Source: Lunularia cruciata
Taxonomy: Eukaryota; Streptophyta; Marchantiopsida; Lunulariales; Lunulariaceae
Assembly: GCA_948567375.1 (NCBI GenBank)
Contig: OX419758.1
Location: 8,685,001 to 8,749,000, forward strand
Reading direction: 5' to 3'
DNA: 64,000 bases
A program made the translations under genes and the position numbers. Under the pieces are notes generated by a model, which saw only the letters and a list, made by a program, of their open reading frames with translations, had not been told where the DNA came from and did not search any database. Below, in pieces: positions 1 to 11,689 of this stretch. Every line of letters starts with the position of its first letter. Position 1 is the stretch's first letter.

Positions 1-424
1 CCTTTTGCCCTTTGTTTCCTATCACAAAGGGAGAAACCACAACCTTCCCTCAAATTCCTTTCCTTCTTTCTAGGCAAAACCTTCTCTACTCAAGTGTCTT
101 TCTTCTCTAGAAAACTTCTCTCTTCCCTGCACACCAAGCACTTCTCCCCTCCAAATCAACTATCATTTGTCCAAAAAATCTCTCCAAGCATTATTCTTCT
201 TCCTTGTCACTATCCTGGGTAAAATTCTTCACATTTTGAGATTTTCTGTCAAGCTCATGCACAAGCCAAGCCTCTCTCAAATTTTTCTTTGTCCTAGTTC
301 ACTCCTTCACTTTTTTGAGAGTTTTCTCCAGCTCTTGCACAAACCTTATATCCCATGTTTGTTCCCCCTTTGATCCTTCACTCTCTTCCTTTTCTGTCTA
401 GTAACACCCATTTGTGCATGTGTG
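1..424. other. Pyrimidine-rich tract, left part
   Basis: The plus strand is strongly C+T rich and has recurring words such as ctcttcc, ctttctgtc and agctcttgcac. The same style resumes after the LTR-like block that ends near 1,085, so this and the next tract look like one region split by an insertion. The open frames here arise from lack of purine-rich stops and have no recognisable protein content. Confidence 0.5.
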
Positions 425-1085
425 TGGTATTGTGATATTTAGCTTGGTATTACAAGTACTTGAGAGATATTATTTATATAGAGATAAAGGATGGTTCTAC
501 ATTAGTTATGATTAGCTAAAGTTAGTCATAGCTAAGATAGAGGGGACCTTACTTTAGAGGAAGTGGAAAAGATGAGCACTAATATTTTGGATTCTAGTGT
601 GTTAACTTGGTATTATTCCTAGGTGTTTGGCTTTGAGGAAAGAATTAAGAACTCTTGGGCTTGTAAGCCTTTTTGTTTTGGATTCTTCTATAGTCCAAGG
701 ATAGCCCATGTGAAGGAATCCATCCTTGACTTAGTGGTTGGGTCAAGTTAAGATCACATGCTAGTGGAATATACCCATGTGAATGGATATTCCTTTCCAC
801 TTTTTGATTTTACTTGACTTTTAGTCTAATAACTTGAGTTATTGCGGTAATTAGTAACTTTGGTATGGAACTATTTCACAAGTTTATAAACAAGGGGTGA
901 GGAGGTACTCATCATTTTTTCATTTGCAACTATCTCTCTCTCATTGAGTTCTCTAGTGAGCAATATCTTGAGTCTTGGAGTGTTAGCCTTGGAGGAGTAT
1001 GATGGAGTTGGGGTTCCTTGCTTTCTTAGTCCATGGTGCGTTACTATAATAGCCATCAAAGGTTAATCCTGAGTGAGAGATAGGC
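425..1085 (+). mobile_element. Solo-LTR-like repeat, copy 1
   Basis: This block aligns by eye over its length with 42,640-43,275 (same strand) and partly with 10,985-11,360 (opposite strand). Shared landmarks include tagtccaaggata, gtgaaggaatcc, gagcaat.tcttgagtcttgga and a terminal tgagtgagaga followed by ccggctca. It starts near tgtggtatt and ends in ...ggctca, which fits TG...CA LTR termini. Pyrimidine-rich DNA lies on both sides and no polyprotein follows, so a solo LTR inserted into that tract is the simplest reading. The exact ends and target-site duplication were not resolved. Confidence 0.6.
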
Positions 1086-2500
1086 CGGCTCACAGTCCAT
1101 TCCTTGTTTTCCCAAAACTCCTCTCTCATTCCTATTACTTTCTAATTCTCTCTTCAATACCTCTTTGGCCTTCTACAGGAAACCCCTCCTCTTCCTGCCA
1201 AGCACTCACTCTCCTTCAACAGAACCCTCTTGAAGCTCTTCCTCCTCTCTATTTGATCTTGGTCAGCACTCTCTCAAAATGCTACTCCTTGGAAAATTCC
1301 CAATCAGCTCCTCCATAGGCCTCTATTCCTTCAAACCCTTTGTCCTCTCCCATCAGACCTTTCTCAAAGTGCCCTACGTGCAGGCCTTCTCTCAGAACCT
1401 AAACCCTTCTACTTTTGCACTGACATGTTCAGACCTTTCCTTCAAAGCCCTTTCCTCTTCCTGTCAACAAGACCCACATTTGGCATTCAAAATGAATCTC
1501 TCTAGTTATTCTCTCCTTCCTCTTTCTGTCAACAAGGCCCACACTTTCCCATCCTTTGAATCCTAGACTCGCTGCACAACCAGGCCCTATCTCTCGGAAA
1601 TTCCTTCTCTCTTATCTCCTTTTTCTCTCAAAGGTTTTCTCTTCCTGCATGTCACCATTCAAACTTACATCACAACATTCTCTTCTCTTCTCTGCCTAGC
1701 TCTGCCATGTTCTTTCACAGCCAGAGTATTCTCTTGAAATTTCCTTCTGTCCTGTCCCAGCAAAACTTTCTTCTCAAGCCCTTACTTTGAATTTATCTCT
1801 CTGTCCAAGTTCCAGCTCTTGCACACCCTCTTCCTTCAAGAAACCCCCTTCCTTTGGCCTAACCTCTCAAGCCCTTACCTCAAAAAAATTCTCTGTCCTC
1901 CCTGCTTGCACTCTCAAGCCTTCATTCAAAATTTCTCCATTCTGTTCTAGCCAGCCCTAATCCATTCTCCTTAGAAGATTTACCTTTCTCTCAACTCAAC
2001 CCTCAGTCCTCTCAAAGCATGACTCTCCTAGCACAGACCAGATCAGGCCTTTCTCTTCAAGCATTACCCTTCATGTCTTGCACAGCCCTAATCCCATTTG
2101 AATTTCACTTCCCTGTCATTGGTTCTCCTGTTCATGCACAACCCTCAGATTTGAAAATCTCATATCCTGGCAACCAGCTATCATTTCTAAATTGTTGTCC
2201 CTCTTCTATATCCAGGCAGGCCTTTCTTCGTTTTGGGAAAATCCCCGGTCAATTCCTGTCCAAACCCTCTATTCAGGTGCTGGTCTTCTCCCAAAACGTT
2301 ACCTCTTCCCTATCCTGTCTAGACTCTCAAAAACCCTTCCCAGCCACATCTCTCTTCTCAAAATTTCTCCTATGCAACCACTTCTCCCATGCACTCTCTT
2401 TCTACTTCTTTTTCTTCCTTCCCTCTGTCCAAACTCTTAAATTCCTCCTTCAAGAAAATTCCCTGAACCTCTCTCCAGCTGAAACAATTCCACTAAACCC
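1086..2500. other. Pyrimidine-rich tract, right part
   Basis: Continuation of the C+T-rich sequence. Loosely repeated phrases (cctcttcctgtcaacaa; tctcaagcccttac) suggest an old degraded tandem array. Open frames of up to 200 codons on the plus strand are Ser/Leu/Pro/Phe-rich by composition and show no domain. No gene is called. Confidence 0.5.
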
Positions 2501-3221
2501 CTATGGCCTATCACTTGCCAAAGACCTCCCAAAACTGTCTCTCCACACTCCTGGTCATTTGAAGCATCCTCCAAATCCTTCACTGTCCTGTCATCAGCCA
2601 AAAGCCTCCTCTGTCCACTGAAAGCATTTTCACTAAACCCTTATGGCCTGTCCATTGCCAAAGACCTCCCAAAACTGTCTCTCCACACTCCCGGTCACTC
2701 AAAGCATCCTCCAAACCCTTCACTGTCCTGTCATCAGCCAAAAGCCTCCTCTGTCCACTCAAAGCTTTTTCACTCAACCCTTATGGCCTGTCCATTGCCA
2801 AAGACCTCCCAAAACTGTCTCTCCACACTCTTGTTCACTCGAAGCATCCTCCAAACCCTTCACTGTCCTGTCATCAGCCAAAAGCCTCATGTGTCCACTC
2901 AAAGCTTTTTTACTCAATCCTTATGGCATGTCCATTGCCAAAGACCTCCCGAAATTGTCTCTCCACACTCCTGGTCACTCGAAGCATCCTCCAAACCCTT
3001 CACTGTCTTGTCATCGACCAAAAGCCTCCTCTGTCCACTCGAAGCATTATAATTAAACCAGTATGGCCTGTCCATTGTCAAAGACCTCCCAAAACCCTCT
3101 CTCCACACTCCTGGTCACTTGAAGCATCCACAAAACCCTTCACTGCCCAAAAGCCTCCTCTGTCCACTCAAAGCATTTTCACTAAACCCTTATGGCTTGT
3201 CAATTGCCAAAGACCTATCAA
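2501..3221 (+). repeat. 140-bp tandem repeat, five units plus a partial sixth
   Basis: Units begin with tatggcctgtccattgcc at 2,501, 2,641, 2,781, 2,921 and 3,061, with a truncated unit from about 3,190. The first four are exactly 140 bp. The fifth lacks about 11 bp in the cactgtcctgtcatcag stretch. Units differ by only a few substitutions each, so the array is fairly young. 140 is not a multiple of three, so the overlapping open frames on both strands shift from unit to unit and are not coding. Confidence 0.9.
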
Positions 3222-3984
3222 AGGTTTTCTTAAACAAAAAAAACTATTTTTGCTCCGCCACTAAAAATGAAATACTCTTCACTCCAATAACATAAACAAA
3301 GTCCTGAGCTCATGTAACCCAAAATTAAATTCCTTGCTCACTCAACTCTAAAAGAACCCTCAAGCTTATAGCACCAAGAACTATTTCTGGGCTTTACAAT
3401 AATATAACAAATATCTCCCGTGACACGGTAGCATAAAACAAATCCCAAGACATATTGACATACAACCTGAGTTCATTACAACAGGAAAAAGAGGAAAAAA
3501 GAATTTCACACCAAAAGCATCAAGGGTACACATGGGCTATTTTCCAGATGACCTGCAAATGATGGAATCATGACATTCTGCTAGGATGGTGGTTCTTTTG
3601 TTTGTGTCATCTAAGATCTATAACATGCCATCATGAAAAGCAAGTCCTTGGGTACGGGTGACACCTTTGGATGATCAAGCTTCTACAATCTATAGGTCAA
3701 TTTTCATAACAACAAGAATCCTTTGCCAAAATTCATAGTACATCTTGACCTCTCCGATCCTATTTTTTGCCATAGGCATTTGGGTAAATGTATTTTCAAG
3801 TTGCTTCTTGCTTTGTGATCATCATATTGCACCTTTGTCTCATATCGTATCTCTTTCACTCATATGATCATCATATTGAACCTTTGTCTCCATTCAATCC
3901 ACCAAATCTATTGATGAGATAAAAAATTTGTGTCTTGAGTTAGACTAGAGGTTTCTCGTTTATCTTCACAACAAATACATTCTT
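3222..3984. other. No gene seen
   Basis: AT-rich sequence with no recognisable coding, RNA or repeat features. The right end grades into the duplicated block that begins near 3,985. Confidence 0.5.
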
Positions 3985-5210
3985 GCCAAGATAGACCCAA
4001 AAATGAAACAAAAATATAGAAAAGTGAGGAGGAAACTTATTGTTAATTAACAATATATTTTTATATATCCATTTGGATCGAACCATTTATAAAGTCAATC
4101 ACATGACCATTTTAATAAAATGATTTTCATAAGATAAGGTATTAATTATCCATATTAAATTAAATATCATAAATTTGTTGTTTTATGGAATCTATTCTCA
4201 ATGTTGAATCTACTCATTATAGGTCCAGTCCAGGCAACACGTATACTAACACTGGCTCCTTCTCGGATTTCTTTTCTCATGACGTAGAGCTTTGTAGATG
4301 AAGTATTCTTTGAATTGTTGTAAGATTCCGGAAATTGATTCACATTTGATAATTTGGAGGAAACCTGTAAGTGGCGCAAACACGCCTGCTGGGTCTACTG
4401 ATCTTCTCTTTCCATCTGGGCAGTGTAACAGCTGCCTGTGACCCAAGCGGGGAGTGTGAAGCGCATCTTGCCCGAGAAGACCGTCAAGAGCATGTAGAAG
4501 GGACGTGCACTTGAAGCACAGGGCCTTCGAACTTCCCTCTTCAGCGGAAGTGAAATGAAACTTAGGGACGGTGTGGAGGGCATAGCGTGAGGCGGGCGAC
4601 CGAGCAACAATCTACTCTGCCGTCAAGGGATAGTGTGTTTTAATGCAATCGGGCGACTATCTTCTTGGAGCAGCTCTCAGCAACCTCTCTTGGTCTTTGT
4701 TCGTTTTCTTTGGTTTGATATTTATGGGTGGCTCAGAGCTTTGTCATCGTGGTTGACGGAAGCTTATGCACCTGAATGATCTTAATTTTCTATCTATCTG
4801 ATTGGGATGAAATGAAGGCCAGGGATTATGTAGTTGCTTGTACTGTAGCGACATTTCAGTAGAATGAGAAGCCAGATCTAGTCTGCATTGTAACCTCAAG
4901 GTTGTTATAGCTTATGCCACAAACTTACTCTTTCATACATAGATCTGCAGTCTGAAGGCAGGACTCAGAATGCAGATATATCATACACTTGAAATTGGTC
5001 TTTTGTACTCCGTCATAGAGATATGGTTGAATATTCGAGGATAATCGCGGAGCTGACAGGGTCCGACCACCATTTTCCCGAGCTAAATACTTTGGAGGAA
5101 TCTGATTTGAAATATCTAATGGTTCATGTCTTCAGTGTAGCCGATTTGCAGATAGAAATATTAGCTGGAATACGGTACCGTCTTATTGAATGAGTACTCT
5201 CTGTTTCCTG
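3985..5210 (+). repeat. Segmental duplication, copy A
   Basis: This block aligns collinearly with 22,960-23,430 and then 24,860-25,650. Shared landmarks are ttaattaacaat, taaaatgattttcataa, ctcatgacgtagagctttg, agtggcgcaaac, gtggagggcatagcgtgaggc, caagggatagcgtg, tcagtagaatg and ggagctgaca. Divergence is substantial (many substitutions and indels), so the duplication is old. Copy B contains about 1.4 kb of extra DNA in the middle. In copy B the block lies immediately downstream of the terpene synthase relic, so it probably represents flanking DNA of that gene family. Confidence 0.75.
5150..5200 (-). pseudogene. Possible terpene synthase 3'-end relic in copy A
   Basis: On the minus strand the sequence reads RRYRIPANISI in the position where copy B reads PIAGTSIW (25,640-25,690) and where the main terpene synthase relic ends SPRYNIAGTSM. 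The nucleotide neighbourhood (ttctatctg...gacatgaacca) also matches copy B. Only about a dozen residues remain, so this is a weak call supported mainly by collinearity of the duplication. Confidence 0.35.
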
Positions 5211-5964
5211 CCTTGATGGATTAGTGGCAATTTGTTGTTGATATTAGTCATTTCACTTTCCAGTTGCTTAGCTCTGACTGCGATTCACGAGCACTCTTCT
5301 GTTTGCGTTCACAAGAGATATTGGCGGATCCATGTCTTCAGGATCTCCTTGCACGGATTGGAGAATTTAAAGCCTTCATCGATCTTCTTTCTGTCTGAGT
5401 CGGTCGATTGGCAGATGAGTCGGGATAAACAAAAGACTTAGATCCGAACTTTGAATCTGATCAAGAGAATCTAGTTAAGAATGAAGGAGGCAAGTCATTG
5501 AATCGAGACAGGAATGTAAGGAAGAATCAAAGAGGCAAGTCAGAGCACCGTAAAGGCTGGCATCGCTATCTAAGAAGGTCGAAGTGGGGACAACGAGACA
5601 ATTGTGTCGCCTGGTAAAAGAAGGGGAAGTCAGCAAATCCCCGATGGTCAATTCTTCCCAACGAGATCAACCCACAGAACCCCTCGAACGTAAGGAAAGT
5701 AGGTGCGATGATAAAGAAACAACAGGGGGAGCCAAAGTTGGTCAACTTCGTACTTCAAGGTCTGTAACGTGTTGGAAAAATGAGTAACAGGCGGGTAGTA
5801 GGTCTTGGGTTACTTCTACGACTTCAAAGAAGTAGAAGATATCAAGGGCGAGCGAGCGAAGGATAGGCTCTTTCTTACTGCGAGCCTTAGGATGGGTAGG
5901 AGAAGTGCAGCTTTTGCTGAAGCTCAAAAGTCTTGCAGAAGGCACAACGGCGTGTTACCCTTAA
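5211..5964. other. No gene seen
   Basis: Mixed-composition DNA with a purine-rich section (about 5,455-5,760). The frames at 5,584-5,787 and 5,805-6,068 have no recognisable domain. The right end runs into the gypsy relic. Confidence 0.45.
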
Positions 5965-7390
5965 AAGTCTGCCCGTTGTGCCTTCTGGTCTGGCACACAC
6001 ACTACAGCACAATGCCTGGACTTCTTGAACTTTCTAACCTAAGCAAGGCAAGTGCCCCCACAGAATGATTCACACAACAATGCTAATCCTAGTGGGACTG
6101 TGGATTTCATCAGAGTAGGACATGCTTCCTTTCCAAGAGGTTCATCCAACCAATGGAAGTGTTACTACAGAGCAACCATCTTTCTTATGACTTGATTTTG
6201 CATATATGCAATGCCTGATCCAAGTAGAACCTCCAATTCCAAGGGCTTCTCTGAAAGTTATGATGAAGAGACCATGGGGGAAGAAACTACTGAACTTGTC
6301 CGGGACATGTACAGGACAGCAGTCTCTATGTTTGACATCCTAGCAAGGTAGCTACCAACTTCTGCATACACAACTATGACTATTTGACTGACTTGGCTTG
6401 TAAAAGCCAACATTACTTTCAAACAGCTCTACAAAATGTTCCCTATGGAACACGTGAAAATTCAGAACTTTCTATTGAAGGAACAGCGTGTAAAACACTT
6501 CAAGGAACCACTGATCAAAGAATCAAACAACCCTCTCTGAGACCACATAGATTCAACCCCGACTTCAACTGCAGGCAGCCCACATCCTCCGTCTCAAGGA
6601 TGCCTGCAGACCTTAACAACAGAAAGCCCCCATGTTACTTTTGTAGACCTTGAGTCACCAGATCTCCAGGTATTGTACACCAAGGTCCGTGATCCCAATA
6701 TCCCCAAAACAATTGAAGGCAATGTAATCCCAAACTATTGCATTGATTGAGTCTTTAGTAAATATCATGACCAAGGGAGTTATGGAGACATTGGGCTCAA
6801 GGAAATGGCAAAAAATTCTACTCTCCTAAAAATGGCAGATGGGAGACAAATCACCCCCTTGACCTATTATCATCGGTCCACATAGTCATAGGCAAGCAAA
6901 CCTTCTTAATTGATTACTTGATCATTGACATGCCTGCCTTGGCACAAGTCCCCCTATTGTTAGGCATCTTTTGGCTGGTAGAAGCTAATATCATCACATA
7001 TTTGGAAAATGGGAAAATTGATCTTTGGAGGGAAATCAAAACACTCAATACTTTTGATGTATCTAAAAGAAACCAATTTCATGCTCGGATCAGAGTTTCA
7101 ACATTGATGCGTGAAGTCCTGCTCATGGTGGCAATGATGAAGAACTTGCTAACTCCATCACTAATTTTCTATTCATAATATAGGTTGAGATATATGGATG
7201 AACCACACCCAAGGTCACTGAAGCCTTTCTCTTAATAGCATTCTCATTGACTTTTCACCAAAACCACAAGAACCACAAAATGTTCTTGACATGTTCACTT
7301 CCTTGACCCTTGACAACACTTTCTTGAACTCAAAGGATGAATGCACTAGCTTGGCTGACCCTATCTACCCATGGATAACGTGTCCCTTGC
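5965..7390 (+). mobile_element. Ty3/gypsy gag-protease relic, copy 1
   Basis: Collinear with 12,375-13,895 at clearly recognisable identity. Scattered frames give a retropepsin-like region: an MTKGVM..LGL segment, LLKMADG at about 6,830, then ITPL, IGKQTFLIDYLIID and VPLLLGIFWLVEA at about 6,900-6,990. This matches the kMADg...PlG...plLLGRPWL layout of plant gypsy aspartic proteases. The block is broken by many frameshifts and stops and cannot make a protein. No reverse transcriptase was recognised downstream. Confidence 0.6.
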
Positions 7391-8969
7391 CTTAAGCACA
7401 AAGGAGCAAACTTGTAAAACCTCAAATATGTCATGTTTCTACATTTAGGATGATTTTGACTGCCAAGATGAGGAAATTAATGAGGAATGCCTTCATCTTA
7501 AGGATACCTTAATGAAAATACCTTTTTTCCCCAAACAAGTACCATTACTTCTTTAGCACTCAAGTCCAACTTGCCTACTGAAAAGATAAGCAACCACTTC
7601 TTGCCTGTACAACTCAACCCATTTCCAACCCAAAGACACCCATCCCTATCACCACTTGACCATTATTTGTGACGTTTTGACCCTTGGGATTATTAATGTC
7701 AACCAAGTGGAGGAGTGTGCCCAAGCCCTATGTCAGGAGGATAAGCAGCAGTCTGAGTAGTATCCCTTCCTACCACAATCAACCCTCACACATGATATAC
7801 AGGTGGATGTTCTTGCTCCTTAATAGGCTACAATTGGAAACCTAATTTTTACTTTGGTAGAACACATCTACTAATTTGACTTGGCCCTCTTCATTATGGG
7901 AGCAACAATAAACCAACATATCTTGTTATAGACAATTGTCCATACAAATAAGTTCTCCATGTTATAGACTTAGGGAATTGAGTTTTGGGATCTCTTCAAA
8001 ACCATTGTGTACTTATAAAAGAATTACTACATGAGGACCTCAGGTTAGAGTACCCCAAAAGTTAACATATGAAGCAGTCAACCTCCCATGCTTTTCTTTG
8101 AGGTATTTAGTGGATTGTTTGAAGCTGGTGAACCAAGGTTTGGGGTTGAAACTGCACCTCTGTCCTGGACATGAATATTGCAAAACAAGTGGTGTCATTG
8201 ATGTTGAAATCTTCTAGATCCACTAGGATGTCAGGTTGTAGGCTGCCTGTAACACCACTATCAGTACAGATCCCGTGTCTTAGACCACACCCATCAGTAC
8301 TATAGTTAAGGAGTTAAGGACTGCATTTGAGCAACAGGGACAAGAACTCATATGAACTTTGTTCCCTCTTTGGAAGTTCCTCTGATGGTCTTAGAGAAGC
8401 AAGTGAGACACTCCCAAACATAGCTTCAAATATTTGTTATCATATGACACTTTGAGCAATTGCATGATTAAGTGCTCTGGCAAGAAGTGGAATGGAGATC
8501 TCAATGACAAGGAAGAAGACTCTAGTGATCCTAACAATCTTGGAGCTGTTGCATAAAAACTCATGTATACAAAGCATAGAGTTAAAGGATTTCATGTACC
8601 TTATTGCTTAGATTGGGAGATCTAGGTAAGAAGTCCGATAATTCCCATAGTTGTTCATGAAATGTTTTGAGCTAAACTTCATGTACCTCTTAGAGCAAGC
8701 AAACATATGGGGTTGTTTTCTAGGAAGGATATTGGATTTTGCTCACATGGATAGGCTCATTTAAGTACATGATATCATATTCAAGGATTATCAAGAAAGA
8801 GATCACGTGGGCATCTACTACTAGATAAGAACCTAGTTCTTCCCTTTTACAAACAAGGGCAAGAAGAAAAAGTAGACTTCAAAAAGGCTCACTTGGAGGG
8901 CAAGGACTTTTGAGAGGGCTAGGTCATCTAGGCACAATAGCTCTTGAGGGTTGTGTCAACAACAAGCAA
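7391..8969. other. Probable decayed retroelement interior, no domain recognised
   Basis: This lies between the protease relic and an LTR-like block, where a gypsy pol region would be expected, but I could not read RT, RNase H or integrase motifs in any frame. Stops are dense. Either the pol has decayed or it was deleted. Confidence 0.35.
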
Positions 8970-9800
8970 GTTAATGTTATGGAAATTCGAGTGTGGGACT
9001 TCCATTATGGGTGAGTAGCTACAGGACTCCCACTATGGAACATTCTTATAATGGGACTAAAATTGGGTTTCCTCTCTATGGGACAAACAAGAGAGTGGGC
9101 AGACATTGCTATGGGTATGTAAGATAGTAGGACAAAGTTAGGTAGACAATGAATGCAAAGGTGATGTGATTATGCACTTAGCTAATGTAATCTTGATTAG
9201 AATCAAGGTTTAAGAGCCAATAGGCATTTATGGGAGGTGGTATTTGATGGAGACAACTGCCACAAAAGAACTATTGGGAGAAAAGTAGAAATCCTTTTTA
9301 GGGTTCAACATATATAAGGGAGCTTAGTCTACTATGGTGGGGTTGGTGTTAGTAGTAGAGAGTTCTCATGCATAGATCAATAAGCCCTTTAGTAGAGATT
9401 GGGGGCTAACTATCAAGGAGGAGGACTCAGCCAAGGAGAGGATGACCAAGTAGTATTAGAGTGTTCCTTGTAGTGCAGGTGATGACCTTGTGTTGTAGGT
9501 GACAAACCGCAGCCAAGAGATATAAACTCCATATACCCTATTCATTGTTTGCTCCCAAATCCTCATATGGATGATTTTAATGAATGATCATAAAACTTGT
9601 ATGATGTGGTGTTCTTATGAATCCTCAATATTTGTTTTCCTAGTTTAAGATGTCATGTAGTTCTCATGGAGTGTGAAGATTGATTAGCAGAGAGTGACAA
9701 CCAAAGAGGTCAACAGGCTCCTAGGGGTGATACACATGTGAGCTATCTCCAAGGTTCAGTGTTTCATGCAAGACCCGGTCCTACAATACAACTAAGTGCA
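8970..9800 (+). mobile_element. LTR-like block with TATA box
   Basis: A non-coding block with short internal echoes (tgtgggacttccattatgg; aggactcccactatgg) and a TATA-like tatataag at about 9,310-9,317, followed by agcttagtctactatgg. Position after the gypsy relic suggests its 3' LTR. No second copy was found in the window, so the call rests on layout only. Confidence 0.35.
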
Positions 9801-9949
9801 TTATGAGAAACCTGCCTTCAATTCCTCTCCCAAGCCTGGAGAAGGGCTGGCTGCTTTAGGGCTGTCCCACAATTTTGTTTTCCCGTAGTGCCTACTAGCC
9901 CAAACTACAGGTTAGGTCATTCCCATTGACAATCCTGAGCGTCCATTTT

Positions 9950-10960
9950 CTCCAAGTAGACCTTCATAACCTCCTTCTTGATCTCTTCAAGATGGACATG
10001 CATCATCTTCATTCTCACCAATATTGTGGTCTTCTGTAGGTCCAACTCTCCTTTATCTCAACCACAATTTCCCCTTGAATGGGTACCCTATCCTCCTTGT
10101 GTTCTTCCTCCTTCTACTTAAGACTGTCCATGAGCTTCTTCACTTTTGATGTTGACTACTCATAGCTCATCTCAATCATGAACTTTTGCTGCTATGAGGG
10201 CAACCTTTACCTTTTTCACTTCTCCCTTAAGTGCATCAATCTCTTCCACTTGGGCCTTTGCCTATTCCTTCAATTCAGACATCTTATGTCTTATTGCCCT
10301 CTCCTTTGAAATTTTCTTCTTTAGGGCCGCACCTTTTGCCTTGAGCTTGGCCACCTCTTGTGCTAAGTCATTGCTCCATTAACCATCTCCAAGTGTTGGG
10401 CACAAACTTTCTTGAGTTCATCTCTTGCCTTCATCCTCTCCAAGTTTACTTCTTGTGCCATGCAATGAAGGTGATTGATGAGGATGACATAATCTATAAT
10501 AACCCATGGGATTTTGTGTATGCAGGGAGGAGTTGCTCCATTAATTCCAATGCTAGGCTGACCTTGTATACTACTAGTTGAGAAAGTGGCACTACCATGG
10601 CTGGCTTGGTTTCCTTCTTAATCAAACTCTCCCCTCTTACCATTTTAAACAAAGTTGAGGATGAAGATGGTCAATCCACTCTACTCACATACCAATTCTT
10701 TTGTGACTAGTATCTTTGTCTTGGACGACCCTTCATCTTGCTTGTCATCTTCTCCCCAAATTCCACCTTTGGCTTGATGTCCTTCCTCATCTTGGCAAGA
10801 TCCCACATCTTCTGCCTCAAGCATCTCTTCAACACAAAGGATTCCTACCGTTTTTAGTTATGCTTCTCTTATGGGTGGGAACAAAGGGGATTTCACCATC
10901 TCCAGACCCTTTTCCATACTCTTTGCTGGACTAGAAGGTCTGGCTCCTTGATCATATCAT
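9950..10960 (-). pseudogene. Retroelement coiled-coil ORF relic
   Basis: The plus strand looks pyrimidine-rich, but the minus strand reads as broken Lys/Glu-rich coding DNA. Around 10,390-10,150 it gives AQEVAKLKAKGAALKKKIS, then KMSELKE, AKAQVEEIDALKGEVKKVKV, a heptad-like coiled coil. Upstream (about 10,470-10,390) it reads VNLERMKARDELKKVCAQ. Stops and frameshifts separate the pieces. On this strand it follows the LTR-like repeat at 11,360-10,985, so it is probably the first internal ORF of that element. The composition resembles the coiled-coil portion of the ORF at 46,600-46,790, but I could not align them. Confidence 0.5.
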
Positions 10961-10984
10961 CCAAGGGTGGGCATTTGTTTTGTA

Positions 10985-11360
10985 ATCCAGTAGATCTCTC
11001 ACTTAGGATGAACCTCAGATGGCTATTGAGGTAACACATCATTGACTAAGAAGGCAAGGAACTCCAACTCCAACTCCAACTCCATCACTCTCTTCCAAGG
11101 CACCTCCAAGACTCAAGATATTGCTCACTAGAGAATTCAATGAGAAGGAGATAATTGCAAATGAAAGGATGATGAGTACTCCTCACTCCTAGCTTATATA
11201 TTTGTGAAAATTTTACACACCAAAATTAATAATTATTGGAGTAACTCAAGCTCCTAGGCTAAAAGTCAAATAAAGTCTAAAAAGTCTAAAGGAATATCCA
11301 AGCATACAAGAATAATCCCATGGGTAGGTGGTCTTATCCTCTCCTACTAACTAAGTCCAG
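10985..11360 (-). mobile_element. LTR-like repeat, copy 2 (reverse, partial)
   Basis: The reverse complement aligns with the 3' two-thirds of the repeats at 425-1,085 and 42,640-43,275. Landmarks on the plus strand are gatctctcacttaggatgaacc, ccaagactcaagatattgctcac, gtaactcaagctcctaggctaaaagt and cccatgggtaggtggtctta. It also carries a small expansion of ccaactccaact. Confidence 0.7.
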
Positions 11361-11689
11361 GGTTCCTACACTTGGGTTTTCCTTGGAGTATAGAAAATTT
11401 TATATCAATAAGTTTTGTGTTCCAAAGGACATGAGAATCACCATCAAAGGGTACAATACAGATTTTAGGCAAGAAATCCATTTTACCTCTTGTGTTTTTA
11501 TTTTTGTATTCTTTGATTTGATCATATTTCCTATCTTCCTGTTATTCCACCCCGTCCACCCGATCTACCCTTTCTACTCATTATAAGGGAAATCAAGGAA
11601 TTCCTTCAATCTTGATTCACCAAAAAATTTATAAGATATCTCTCTTAAGTTCTTGATTTTTATCAATCCAAGCCTCCAAAGAAGAAGCA
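11361..11689. other. No gene seen
   Basis: Short stretch between the reverse LTR copy and the second gypsy relic. The 88-codon frame at 11,320-11,586 has no recognisable domain. Confidence 0.4.

Noticed and set aside
2501-3221. CRISPR-like array
   Set aside because: The units are contiguous 140-bp repeats without short repeat/unique spacer alternation, and the DNA is plant nuclear.
2019-3264. Open frames of 82-200 codons over the pyrimidine-rich and 140-bp repeat region
   Set aside because: The repeat unit is not a multiple of three and the frames shift between units; composition alone explains the lack of stops.
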